A stretch of 64,000 nt of DNA, taken from assembly GCA_946807835.1 (NCBI GenBank), contig OX327691.1, positions 17,955,188 through 18,019,187 on the forward strand. Reading direction: 5' to 3'. The notes beneath the pieces are model-generated. The model saw only the letters and a list, made by a program, of their open reading frames with translations. It ran no database searches and was not told where the DNA came from. This DNA comes from Ailanthus altissimus. Lineage: Eukaryota; Streptophyta; Magnoliopsida; Sapindales; Simaroubaceae. Below are positions 26,798 to 38,848 of the stretch, in pieces; position 1 is the first letter of the stretch, and every line of letters begins with the position of its first letter. Both the position numbers and the translations under genes were made by a program.

Positions 26798-29700
26798 ATG
26801 GCGGCAAAATACGAAGTTGAGAAGTTCAATGGAGGTAATTTTACATTGTGGAAAATGAAAATAAAGGCAATTTTAAGGAAACACAAGTGCTTAGAAGCGA
26901 TTGATGAAAGGCCCGCTGGTATTACTGATGATATCAAGTAGAATGAGATTGACGGCAATGCAGTTGCTGATTTGCATCTAGCACTTGCTGATAACGTGCT
27001 ATCCAGTGTAGCAAAAAAGAAGACAGCAAAAGAGATCTGGGATACTCTCATAAAATTGTATGAGGCCAAATCTTTGCACAACAAGATCTTCTTAAAAAGG
27101 AGATTGTACACCCTTCGAATGGCAGAATCCACTTCAGTGACGGAGCACATCAACACATTAAATACTCTATTTTCCCAACTCACTTCCTTGGGGCATAAAA
27201 TAGAGGCAGGTGAACGTGCGGAGATTTTACTTCAAAGCCTACTAGATTCGTATGATCAACTCATCATCAACTTAACGAATAATATCCTAACGGAATTCTT
27301 AGTCTTCGATGATGTTACAGCTGCTGTATTGGGAGAAGAACGAAGACGAAAAAATAAAGAAGACAAACAGGAATGTTCGCAGCAAGCAGAAGCTTTGATA
27401 ATGACGAGAGGTAGATCAACAGAACGTGGCCCCAGTGGGAGTCAAAATCATGGTAGACCAAAATCTAGAAGTAAAAAGAACGTCAAATGCTACCATTTTG
27501 GCAAGAAAGGCCATCTGAAGAAGGATTGTTGGGGATTGAAGAAAAGTGCAGAGGACAAACCTCAAGGGAATATTGCAAGCACCTCAGATTATGGTGAAAT
27601 TTTATACAGCGAGGCAGCAACAGTTGTTGAAAGCAGAAAACGGTTCTCTGATGTATGCTCATAGATTTTGGAGCTACATGGTACATGACCTCTAAAAGAG
27701 AATGGTTCCATCAATATGAACCTACTTCTGGAGGATCTGTATATATGGGGGACGATCATGCTTTGAAAATTGCTGGAGTAAGATCCATCAAGATGAAGAT
27801 GTATGATGGTACTGTTCGTATTATCCAGGAGGTGCGACATGTGAAAGGCCTCAAGAAGAATCTTTTGTCATTGGGACAATTAGATAACATTAGGTGTAAG
27901 ACCCAAATTGAAAATGGGATAATGAAAATTCTTAAAGGCGCGCTTGTAGTAATGAAGGCAGAAAAGGTTGCTGCAAATTTGTACATGCTTAATGGAGAAA
28001 CACTGCAGGAAGGAGATGCATCTGTTGCATCAACTAGTTTAGCAAAAGAGTCAACGATAATGTGGCATCGCAAACTGGGCCATATGTCGGAACGAGGTTT
28101 GAAAATTCTCTCTGATCAAAATTTACTTCCTGGGCTCAAATCGGTTCATTTACCTTTCTGTGAGCACTGTGTCACAAGTAAGCAGCACAGATTAAAGTTC
28201 AGCACATCCAGTTCTAGAAGTAAAGAAATTCTAAAATTGATCCACTCTGATGTTTGGTAAGCACCGGTGATGTCCTTAGGAGGAGTGAGATATTTTGTAT
28301 CATTCATAGATGATTACTCCAGGAGATGTTGGGTGTATCCAATCAAGAAGAAGTCATATGTGTTTGAAGCTTTCAGAATATTCAGAGCGCATGTAGAACT
28401 TGAATAAAAAAAGAAGATCAAGTGTTTAAGGACAGATAATGGAGGAGAATATACTGGTGAGGATTTTATTGCATTCTGTCAACAAGAAGGCATGAAGCGG
28501 CAATTCAGCACAGCTTACACGCCTCAGCAGAATGGAGTAGCAAAGCGGATGAACAGAACCTTGTTGGAGAGAACAAGAGCTATGTTGAGAACTGCAGGTT
28601 TAGCCAAGACATTTTGGGTAGAAGTAGTCAAAACTGCCTGTTATGTGGTAAATCGATCACCATCAACAGCAATCGAGTTGAAGACACCGATGGAGATGTG
28701 GACTGAAAAACCAGTTGATTATTCTCACCTTCATACATTTGGAAGTCCTGTGTACGTGATGTATAATCCCCAAGAAACAACGAAGCTGGATCCAAAATCC
28801 AGAAAATGCCTTTTCTTGGGATATGCTGATAGAGTCAAGGGGTATCGCCTGTGGGATCCCACTACCCACAAGGTCGTCATCAACAGAGATGTGATATTTG
28901 CAAAAGATAAATTGTAAAGGAATGATAAAGATGATAGCACAGTGAAGGAAAATCCAGAGACTACAACGGTGCAAATGGAAAATAATCAAGTACAAGAAGA
29001 TTCAGATTCTTCTGAAGCAGTACCAGGGCACGAAGAACAAGAACCAGTAGAGTCTGAGGCTACAGATGATCGTCGATCAACTCGTGAGAGACGACCACCA
29101 GCGTGGCACTCGAAATATGTCATGGAGGCTCATGTTGCATACTGCCTTCTAACAGAGGATAGAAAGCCAACAACTTTCCAGGAGGCTTCTAAAAGTCAAG
29201 ATGTTTCTCTATGGATGACAGCAATGCAAGAAAAGATTGAAGCTTTGCATAAGAACAAAACATGGGAGCTGGTTGCACTGCCACGTGAAAGAAAAGCCAT
29301 TGGAAACAAATGGGTCTACAAGATCAAACGGGATGGCAATGACTAAGTAGAGTGGTATCGTGCGAGATTGGTGGTGAAAGGTTATGCTCAGAAAGAAGGT
29401 ATTGACTTTAATGAGATATTTTCCCCTGTGGTTCGACTCACGACAGTCAGAATAGTCCTGATAATGTGTGCTACATTTAACTTACATCTAGAACAATTAG
29501 ATGTGAAGACAGCTTTTCTTTATGGAGAACTTGAAGAAGAAATTTATATGCTCCAACCAGAAGGTTTTAAAGAAGAAGGAAAAGAGAACTTGGTTTGCAG
29601 GTTGAACAAATCTCTGTACGGTCTCAAACAGGCGCCGAGGTGTTGGTACAAGAGATTTGATTCCTATATTATCAACCTTGGATACAACAGACTTAGTTCA

Positions 29701-29985
29701 GACCATTGTACATACTACAAAAGTTTTGAAGATGATAATGATTTCATTATTTTACTGTTGTACGTGGATGACATGTTGGTGGCAGGCCCCAACAAAGATC
29801 GAGTCTAAGAATTGAAGGCACAATTGGCTAAGGAATTTGATATGAAGGACTTGGGACCAGCAAACAAGATTCTAGGGATGCAAATTCACCGAGACAGACA
29901 TAACAAGAAGATTTGGCTTTCTCAGAAGAACTACTTAAAGAAAATCTTGTGGCGTTTCAACATGCAAGATTGTAAGCCAATTAGT
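26798..29985 (+). pseudogene. Copia gag-pol polyprotein, broken by stops and a frameshift
   Basis: The start codon at 26798 opens MAAKYEVEKFNGGNF, a UBN2-type Gag. A zinc knuckle CYHFGKKGHLKKDC near 27488–27530 has lost its second cysteine. The protease motif reads DFGATWYMT rather than the usual DSG. Pre-integrase WHRKLGHMSERGL, integrase HSDVW…FIDDYSR, TDNGGEY and TPQQNGVAKRMNRTLLE, and RT LDVKTAFLYGELEEEIYM, SLYGLKQAPRCWY and LLLYVDDMLVAG are all visible. In-frame stops lie at 26939, 28258, 28405, 28915, 29344 and 29806, plus a frame change near 27655–27664. Homology stops at about 29985 inside RT. Product cannot be made as it stands. Confidence 0.9.
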
Positions 29986-29986
29986 T

Positions 29987-31340
29987 GTTGGGTTATATGG
30001 GTTGTCTTACAATTAAAAATAAAACTTAGGGTGCTTGCATGTGGGTTGTTTTCATCATACAAACAATATACATATCTCATACATACATGTGCACAGCGGA
30101 AGATTAAATACAATGAACACAGAAAATAACATTTGATTAATCTGAAATTCGAGATTGAGAAAATATCACCAATGAAGCCTTTGGATTAATTTTCTTTGAA
30201 GTCCACCATGAAATGAATCTTTGATCAATTCTAGCAATCAACAAGGGTGGGTTTGATTGTCTAGAATGGCAGCATCTTAATCCAGCATATGTGTTTAACT
30301 CTTAAACATTTTACAAAGTTAAACCGTTTAACTTAATTAAATTTGTTTTTCCTTTTATTCAACTCTTGAATAAATAAAACAAATCTTGTTTTTAGTTATT
30401 ACATTTAGCAACCATTAATTCAATTTGTTTTGTTGTTCTAACACTTAAAACACAAAACAAACAATTTCAATTTCTCAAATTGAATTGGCTCCCAAAATGC
30501 AAAACCTAAAATCTAAAACATTTTTCAAAAATTATGAATTTTGAATTTCATTTCACTTTATATACAAATGCATTAATTCCAAACTAATTTGAATTTCATT
30601 TGCATTTAATTTGGCTTAACCTAACCTTAGTTAACATTTAACCTTAGTTAGATTATTTTAACTTAACCTTTAAGTTAATAAATATTTAATTAATTTAACC
30701 ATAGTTAACTAACTTAACTATAGTTAGGTTAACCTTTACTTAACCTTTAAGTAAGGTTAACTTAATTAACCATATGATTAACCTTTAATCATAGTTAAAT
30801 TAAATTATTTATTTAACAATTAAATAAATAAATATATATTCTTATTATTTAACAATTAAATAATCATAAAGTGAAATTACTATTATATCCTTACTCGGTT
30901 ACCAAGTTAATCTAAAGTGGGTCCCACCAATTTAACCACATACTTTAGTTAACGTAACGTTAGTAATTGCTGAATTATACTGTATTGAACAATTCAATAC
31001 GGTACACTGCCCAAGTGCTCAAAGAGTACATTTCATATTGGGACTCTCTAGGTCTACACCCGATTTGTCAAATGGAACTGTTCCATTAATCCGTAATCGA
31101 TGCCCCACGCACACGTTACGAATATTACAAATCAGCGTGTCAGACCATACAAGTTGAGGTCATAACGTATACGTATAATCCTTCCATCATTTATATCCTG
31201 GATGTGCAGGGATATAGATCAGCACCGTCAAATCCCTATTTGCTCATCCATAAACTTATCTCCAGATTCGTATCTCGATAAACAATATACGCAAACACTT
31301 TTGCTATATTGTTTAACCCTATGGGAAACTCTTTTCCCGG
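29987..31340. mobile_element. Fragment of a different LTR fused to the copia 3' LTR
   Basis: It begins TGTTGGGTTATATGGG directly after the RT homology. Its right two-thirds match the solo LTR at 45673–47939: words such as ACCATACAAGTTGAGGT, AGATATAGATCA-type and CCATAAACTTATCTC occur in the same order near 31140–31265 and 46880–46995. By eye the overlap is about three-quarters identical. The matching LTR continues about 860 bases further at the other site, so this copy is cut off at its right end, at the join with the host 3' LTR. Confidence 0.65.
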
Positions 31341-31344
31341 GTTT

Positions 31345-31739
31345 ATGCACATGGTGCCAGCAATTTTCCAGCAAGGGTGGACTGCCATTTCTTGGTTGTC
31401 CACCATGCTAATGGCTATCCACCCTTGCTAAACTCTCCCTATAAATGAGAGAGTTTAGCAGTTCACTCAATATGGTAAATTGAGAGAGTTTCAAAAGCTT
31501 TGAGAGAGTTTTTGAGTAATTTGAGACAATTGAGTGTATTGGGATTTTGGGTTGTAAGGCTAAAATACTACAATACTTGTATTCTCCATTTCTAATAATA
31601 AGGGATTCTTTTGTCTTTACCCGTGGACGTAGACTAAAAGCCGAACCACGTAAACTTGTATTTTGTCTTATTTTTATTTTCATTATTTTTTTCAATTTCA
31701 CTTTAACTGCGACCCTGCATCACCCTCAATTTTCTAACA
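31345..31739 (+). repeat. 3' LTR of the 26–32 kb copia element
   Basis: It matches 26270–26649 base for base over long runs, for example GCTTTGAGAGAGTTTTTGAG. The first ~15–20 bases are lost or altered at the join with the foreign LTR fragment. Confidence 0.75.
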
Positions 31740-32661
31740 AATATAAACTAAACTTTCCGCATCATAAATAAATATATGCATGCTCTCATTAATTTGATGG
31801 CAACAATAAGTCATGACATGGCTTATGAAAAATTCATAGAATAAGAATAAAAATAAAACCCATGGCGATAAATCAAACTAATATGATAGCTGATTATGAA
31901 CAAAATTTCTAACGGAAAATTTATTACGCAATTAATAATTATCTATATAAATATATGTGTATATATATAAATACTGAAATCTATTTAGATTTATAAATCC
32001 ACATACAATTAAAATGACTCAATCCTGATTTGCCTCAAATTCTTTTATTTCTTCAAAGTTTGCTTCCCCTCCTCCTATAACGTGAAGATAAAAAGAAGTG
32101 AAATGAGAAACTTCAATACAACACAAGCATTGTGTTCTTTATTTTCACCGTCCTCTTTATTTTCCTCCTTTTTTTTTTTAAATAGCAAATGTACTTCCTA
32201 AAATCATGCTTTGGAATTTATTCCTCCTTCTATTCTTTATCTTTAAACATAACACGTGTTTCCTAATTCACATTTTATCATATTCGAAAATTGAAACTCA
32301 TTCTCTTATCTAAACCATCCATCTTATCTTCTTATATTTCAAGTTCAAAGAGAGAAAAAAATAAAAATAAAGATAAGAATACTTTAGTTTCAATAAAAAA
32401 AAGTATGAGTTTTACGTAAAATATTTAATGTGAGATTGAGAATAAAAAAATACATTTGATACAGAGAGATTAAAGTAAGACATTTTATCAAATATATCAA
32501 TATGAATTATTTAAAATACTAGATGAAGTAGAAATTAAAAATTTACTAGAATGCAAAAAAAGTTGATAGAATAAAAATTCAAAATTACTAATTAAATTAA
32601 AAGAGAGACTTGCACTATTTAGTACAACAATAATATCAAATCCTAAAAAAATAGCACATTA

Positions 32662-32825
32662 AGACAAGTTTATTTTGTTGGAACAATATTTTTATAATGA
32701 TTAAGTCCAAGTTATTGACATATTCTGCATTAACATGTACCTTGAGACAAGTTTATTTTGTTGGAATAATATTTTTCATAATGATTAAGCACAGGTTATC
32801 ACATATTCTACATTTACGTGATATT
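32662..32825. repeat. Two-copy tandem repeat, period 83 bp
   Basis: AGACAAGTTTATTTTGTTGG starts at 32662 and again at 32745, and the following sequence (ATAATGATTAAG, ACATATTCT) repeats with small changes. Confidence 0.8.
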
Positions 32826-33171
32826 GAGAATCAATTGTAATAGATCTAAAATAAATCATTTCAGCCCCTCAATTCTTTGTAAATTGACAGTTACTTTTTT
32901 TAGTAATTACAATTTAACCTTTAAAAATTTAATAATTATAAAATTTTCCAAAATGTAAAAAAATTACAACACCCTTAAAATAATTTTAATAATTGTATAT
33001 TAGCCCTAAAATTTTTAAAAATTATAAAATAACCCATAATAATTTGATAATTATAAAATAACATCAAAAGTATAAAAAAATCACAATCTAACCTCAGAAT
33101 GTTCGACGAGTTTTCAACATTTTTTTGGCAAGTCTCAAATTAAACAAAGAAACAGTTAAAAAATCATAACT

Positions 33172-33400
33172 CTGATATCATGTGAGAAACACAAATAATG
33201 TATATATTTTCATTGTGAAAATAATATATAGAGTGAACCTTTATATAAAGTTTTAAGCTGATACAAAATAAGAAAATTAAAATAGATAAAAGGAAAATAA
33301 ATTATATATTAATGACATAATATGATAATATATATATATATATATATATAAAGAGTAAGGAGAATTATTCCATTGATTTATATAATTATTAAAAATTGTT
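33172..33400 (-). mobile_element. Copia LTR plus primer-site relic
   Basis: CTCTGATATCATGT at 33173–33186 is a near match to the reverse complement of a tRNA-Met primer site. TGTGAGAAACAC follows as an LTR start would. The part from 33235 to 33390, with the AT repeat and AAGGAGAATTATT, resembles 19300–19450, beside the copia integrase relic. The right border was not found. Confidence 0.4.
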
Positions 33401-33964
33401 TCCTCCCTAAAATTTTTTCTCTTTTTGTCATCGGACCCAAAATTCAACCAAGACAGGCCCAGGGGTAATGGCCAATGGGCATAAACTCGACAGAACAACA
33501 GAATTGGTTTAGACTCTGAGGATTTAGTCGGCAAGTGATAAAACTTGTTTGGCATTTATTGACCCAAACGTGACTACAGCCGAGCATGTATTGACTACAT
33601 TCCGCAACTTCGTTATAGGAGTCCCGTGTCAATATCAAACCAGTAAGAGAAAACTGTTCAAAATCTGATTCGAACTGAACAAAATAAGCCTCACTTTAAC
33701 CAAAAATGCTAGCGGAGACAAATTCGATGAATATACTTAACACATCAAAAGTGACACTTAACGCTGGATAAAAACGGGGTTAAAAAATCTGTAAAAGGAT
33801 ATCCGGTGTATGTTAGAGGGGTAGTATGAAAATACCTAACGTGTGTCAGAAGTACAACAGAAAATATTCGGTGTAAGATAAAAATACCGCAGAAAAAAAT
33901 TTAAATTTTTTTTTAAAATACTATCACTATAAAAAGAGAAAGAGAAATTTAAAATTTTTAAATA

Positions 33965-34240
33965 TTATTAATAGTATATTTCAGCACGAAAAGTATAAAC
34001 CGCATAAAATAACAAAATTCAATATTATTAAAAAAAAAAAGATCGCAAGCGTTTAAAACAAAGACAATTTGAGTATCATGGAAAGCATATTCTAATACAA
34101 AAGGTAATGAGAAAATAAAATATCAAAATTCAACACTAGTTTTAAAAAAAATGCGAGTGCTTGAAATAAAGCTAATTTTGAGTATCATTGGCGGTATATT
34201 CCAATGCCAAAGAAGTATCAAGAAAATTAATATTATAAAC
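33965..34240. repeat. Degenerate tandem repeat, period about 108 bp
   Basis: Units each contain a 'CAAAATTCAA…poly-A…GCG…TTTAAAAC or TTGAAATAAAG…TTTGAGTATCAT' order. Copies are recognisable around 33965–34080, 34080–34185 and partly to 34240. Confidence 0.55.
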
Positions 34241-34392
34241 AAGAGAAAGTTTTACTCTTAAAATATAAAAACACATTAACACAAAACCAACCGTCCGTTT
34301 TAAACTCCGTCAAAGAGACATAAATCCGTACAATCAGACAGCGTCGTGTCAAATAAAATCTAGTCCGTTTTAGCAATGCAGATTACAATCCC

Positions 34393-34404
34393 CACGTGCA
34401 CGTG
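34393..34404. promoter_or_regulatory. Two abutting G-boxes upstream of PEPKR2
   Basis: CACGTGCACGTG is two perfect G-box cores head to tail, about 340 bases upstream of the TATA box. G-boxes bind bZIP and bHLH factors in light, ABA and stress control. TTGAC and ACGCGTGG follow within 15 bases. Confidence 0.55.
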
Positions 34405-34729
34405 TTTGACGCGTGGCCTTGTACGTGAGTTCTGTACTGCACACACACCATCAAATCAAAGGGTCCCACGACAGTGTCCTTTTTTGGCGCCAATCTCAAG
34501 ACACTGAAACTCAAGCCTGATTGGCCTTATCGCGACGTTACACGAAATCAACGAATTAGAGTCCGGGTCCGCATTAATCTCTCTCATAAAGGTTCCGGGT
34601 TTCACCCGTATTTTGGAAAACCCACTGCTTTAGGAACGTGCACACGTCGGCCATGTAAAAAGAAGTACAAAAACAAAAAAATGGAAATACACTAAAACCC
34701 CAAACCTCTCTTTTTTGTTTTCTTCACTG

Positions 34730-34738
34730 TATAAAATA
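34730..34738 (+). promoter_or_regulatory. Probable TATA box of PEPKR2
   Basis: TATAAAATA lies about 690 bases before the start codon. A plausible 5'-UTR intron (GT at 34962, AG at 35295–35296) removes much of that distance. Confidence 0.5.
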
Positions 34739-35422
34739 GAGATAATTATGTCGATACGTAAAAAAAAAGGTAAAATTTTATCCCCAAATCTTGTGATCGG
34801 AGATCCCTAGGTTTTCTAGTTCGATTTGATCCTCTGCATTTGGGTTTCAATATTCGGTTCCTGCTTTCTCTTAACACTCGCTTTTCGCAAATGAACGAGG
34901 TTGATTGTTTTTTTAGTTCGTGAAATTTGCTAATTCAGAAGAACAGTGGTTCAGTTTCAAGGTGGGTTATTTTACCCTAATTTATTTTCTTCTGTAGTTT
35001 CCTTTCCTTTTTTTTTTTAAATTACCTGATCTTTGATTAAAGATTGTAGAGTTTATTCTGTACTTAAAAATAAAAGGTTTTGTGTGCGTGTTCTTGTTAA
35101 TGTATCAAACTCATGGATTAGTTTAACTGAAATTGTATTATATATTTATATTTGGGTTGGAGAGTGAAAATTTTTGCTTTTAATTTGCTGAAAATCTGAA
35201 CCTGTTATTTTCATATGCTTTAAGAGAAAAACAAGTAGAGGATATATTGTGATACTTTTGAGTATTGAATTGACCGATCTCTTAAATTTGTTACAGGGAC
35301 AAGACTCAGATGTGAATTGTGCAACAAAAAAAAAGGATTTTCTTGGTCTTATTTTAGATAAAAAAATTTAATGTACTCTAGGCATTATTTTAGACAAAAG
35401 TCTCTGTCTTCGATTTGATCCA

Positions 35423-38018
35423 ATGAGGAAGAAGAGGAAAGGAACTGATACTGATGCATGTAAAAATACCGAGGATGAATCAGAACAAACCCATGATTCA
35501 GGATCACCAAATATTAGGACTCATTATTCATTAGAGGATTATAGTAGGCTGAAGAAGAGGTGCAAAGAAGATGCAAGCACCCAACCTGTTGGTTCATTTA
35601 AGAGTAGGCTTGCGGGTATTGCTACTGCCCCACCTTGTGGTGCCTCATCGTCTTTGGTGGCACCTGGACGAGGTCTCAAGAGGAAGATAGGATGCATAGA
35701 TGTGAATACTCAAATGGGTAGGAAGAATAAGATTGAGGATGACTATATTAAATTTGATGCAATTGGGCGTGGGAAATTTGGGTCCGTTTGGTTATGTAGG
35801 TCTAAAGCTAGTGGAGCAGAGTTTGCATGTAAGGTTTTGCGTAAGGGAGAGGAGACTGTTCATAGGGAGGTGGAGATAATGCAGCACCTGTCTGGTCATC
35901 CTGGGGTTGTGACATTGCATGGAGTCTACGAGGAAGCAGAGTGCTTTCATCTTGTAATGGAGTTGTGCTCTGGGGGGCGACTGATTGATCAAATGGTGGA
36001 GGTGGGTCGGTATTCAGAACAACGTGCAGCTAATATATTCAAGGATGTGATGTTGGTTATCAAGTATTGTCATGATATGGGGGTTGTGCACAGAGATATA
36101 AAGCCCGAGAATGTTCTTCTAACCACTTCTGGTAAAATTAAGCTTGCAGATTTTGGCTTGGCCATGAGAATTTCAAATGGTAAATGTTCAGCACCTGCTT
36201 TTAAAAGAATTCAAGTTTTCTGTGTTATATCTCTGTGCTTTTATTGCTGTCCATGATATATTCTTGTAAAGTTTGAGGAAATGGAATTAAAATTCATGTG
36301 TGAAAGATTTCAAGAAAGTGATAATGCATTTAGATCAGCAATCTAATTCCAAATAGACTTATAAAAGAAAGGAGGGTGAGTGGGAGACAACATGGTGTCC
36401 GTCTGCAAGATTGTATTGACAACCAGCTGTGAAAGATTTTCTGTTGTCTTTGGCGAGAAATGTTACTGTAGTGAATTTTGTTATCAGAAGAAGACATCCT
36501 TTTCATACTTATATTTAACTAGATGACAATGACCTTTAAATATCAAGTACTTTGAACTGTATGTATGTCCAACCCTGATGTTGTTACTCAATCTAGTAGT
36601 CTGGAATGAGAATGTGCTGAACAAAAACTCCAAGGTAGACATTTTCTTTCTTGAACTTCCTATCAAAGTTGGCATGTTTTAAGCTCTCATGACCAAGCTT
36701 GAAATTCTCCCTGGCTGATTTATGGATGTGAATACTATGACATTATTCCTAAATCAGAAACCCCCACACCCCCCCGCCCCCCCTTCCCCCCCCCCCCAAA
36801 AAAAAAAGAAACGAACTTCTCTTTTTCCTAGAAGTCCTTCCCCTCAAGTTTTATAATCACTTTTCTTGTGGTTAACTGTTAACTGGAACCCAGGCCATTT
36901 TCTCTCCAGTAAGCAGGTCAACTCCATGGTGAAAACTTTCCCTTATGATTATGAAATGGTGCATTTACTACTGTTGCAGGTCAGACTTTGTCTGGTGTGG
37001 CTGGAAGTCCAGCTTATGTTGCTCCTGAAGTTTTATCTGGTAACTACTCTGAGAAGGTTGATATATGGAGCGCCGGTGTCCTCCTACATGCTCTCTTGGT
37101 TTCTGTTCTTCCATTTAAAGGAGACTCCTTAGAAGCTGTTTTCGATGCTATAAAAAATGTAAAGCTAGATTTCCACTCAGGGATATGGGAGGCAATATCA
37201 AAACCTGCACGTGATCTGATGGCAAGAATGCTGACACGGGATGTTTCAGCAAGGATAACAGTCGATGAAGTACTAAGTAAGCCTCTGATGCTGTTCATTT
37301 TTCAGAACAATTGATAATTATATAAGTATTCACATTAGGGTTATGTGACATGATTTATCTGTTGTTCCAATCTCAAGTCTGCTCTGTCCTGGAAAAATTC
37401 AAGTCGTGCTTTTTTCCCCTATTATGATATGCATTGCTGGTATTGTCATTCCAAGCATTTTTTGAATTACTCTTCCTCACAATTTTATGCCAAGTTATTA
37501 GTAACTTCTCGGTTCATGATTCACTTTGCGACATTATTATCATTAAATATATCCTTTTTCTTAGCTGTAAATCATTCTTTTGTCTGAATAATAGCAGAAT
37601 CCTGGATTTGTAAGTTCATTGTTTATTCACTTGATTGAAAACAAATGTTTCAGGGCATCCATGGATATTGTTCTACACAGAGCGCACATTAAGGACATTA
37701 ACCATCAAGTCAAAGTTGAAGAACCAAATAGGATCATCTTCCCGCCCACCAGCTAGCCTTCCTGGACTCGAGTCAGATGAAAACAAGATAGGTTGTGGCT
37801 CTCATAATGAGGATTTGTATGCACTTTCAACATCCGAAAGTTTGACCTGTAAGTCAGAGGAGCAAGATGACAGTGGTTTGGTGGATGTGCTTGCAGTGGC
37901 CATTTCCAATGTAAGGATTTCGGAGCCGAAGAGGAGCAGACTCTGTGGTCCAACTGGCCCAATAGAGCAGCAGTGTTCGTCTAACATGACGACTAACAAT
38001 CTCTGTAGAGCATTTTGA
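35423..38018 (+). CDS. PEPKR2: Ser/Thr protein kinase PEPKR2 (CDPK/PEPCK-related), three exons
   Basis: This plant kinase group belongs to the CDPK–SnRK superfamily but lacks EF hands; its substrates are poorly known. Exons are 35423–36179, 36980–37276 and 37654–38018, joining in frame to 472 residues. Residues 1 to about 107 are a basic, Ser-rich leader with the family words APPCGASSS and PGRGLKRKIGCIDV. The kinase domain begins at IEDDYIKF: glycine loop GRGKFGSVW at 115–123, catalytic Lys137 in FACKVL, HRD at 223–225, DFG at 243–245, then APEVLSGNYSEKVDIWSAGV. The last exon (RHPWILF…) holds the tail with VAISNVRISEPKRSRLCGP and ends NNLCRAF. All catalytic residues are present. The ATG is the first in frame after the leader intron. 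A long poly-C tract lies in intron 1. Confidence 0.94.
36761..36797. repeat. Poly-C tract in PEPKR2 intron 1
   Basis: Runs of 5, 7, 7 and 14 cytosines are separated by one to three bases, followed by a run of adenines. The antisense strand could form a G-quadruplex. It does not touch the splice sites. Confidence 0.85.
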
Positions 38019-38848
38019 TCCTGCTGACAAATTGACCCTGATAACATCATTATCTCCACTGTTTTTTGAGCTGGGGATCTGATATTAACCTGCCCCTGGT
38101 GCGATCTTCAGTGGCAAAGCGATGCTTTACAGGTCAAGATAATCATATTTGGTAAATGTGGTGTGGTGTCATCTCTCATCGACGACAACAGATTTGACTT
38201 TGTTTTTTTTTTCTTTTTTCATATCTTTGTTTACTATGGTCCTCTAATAATTGTTCTAGCTTAGTTAACAGAGATTCCTGTAAAAATATGTAAATATAAT
38301 GTTTCAGAGTATATTATGGATATCTAGTTCCATTTTTTTCTTACTCTTGAGTGATTTACTAAGTTTTTGAAGCGTTAATCAAGGCATCTGATACTTAAAG
38401 AGTAGCAATTGTCTTACATCTATGCGTTGTATATTATGCTCTGCTGATTGATTTGGTTGTCGTACACTGTCATTTATAATCTCATAATATCTTTCGAGGT
38501 GTGCCACCGTCAATGGAGGATCTACACGCCAGTCAATGGTGATGAGTCAATGTATGCAATCAACTGGGTTTCAATATAATATTTGTTTGTTAACGTGGAG
38601 AAGATGGTGCTTCCACATTCAGCGGCCTCTCGCGTTGCATAAACGTTTAACAACCAATAAAATGTATCTACATCTAAATGTCAAAAAGAGAATCGTTTTC
38701 AAAACAAAAATGGAGTTCCTTGGTGCAGATGCTTTTGGTGTGAGATGGGACATTTATTGTTTAAGGTGTCTCGATCTCGAGGCCACTTCTTCATTAAAGC
38801 CTCCGAATATAAGTTCTTGGTATCTTTCACTTTCGTCTTGTCCAGCCT

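Larger units (their letters stand above)
26256..31739 (+). mobile_element. Ty1/copia (Tork/Tnt1-like) element, inactivated and rearranged, TSD aatat
   Basis: Five-base flanks AATAT occur at 26251–26255 and 31740–31744. The 5' LTR is 26256–26649 and its 3' copy is about 31345–31739; they share most of their sequence, including CCTATAAATGA TATA region and the end TTCTAACA or TTCCTAACA. The initiator-tRNA-Met primer site TGGTATCAGAGC starts at 26652. Gag through reverse transcriptase follows, then the end of RT, RNase H and the polypurine tract are replaced by a piece of another LTR (about 29987–31340). The first LTR begins TA rather than TG, which is a one-base change if the boundary is right. 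Confidence 0.85.
31745..34380. other. Intergenic AT-rich DNA with small repeats
   Basis: No gene is visible. It includes a two-copy 83-bp tandem repeat (32662–32825), an LTR/primer-site relic (33172–33400), an AT microsatellite (about 33327–33350) and a ~108-bp degenerate tandem repeat (33965–34240), listed separately. Confidence 0.4.

Noticed and set aside
31202..31411. 69-residue frame near the copia 3' LTR
   Set aside because: It crosses the join of two LTRs and has no motif.
34474..34695. 73-residue frame upstream of PEPKR2
   Set aside because: It lies in the promoter just before the TATA box and has no homology.
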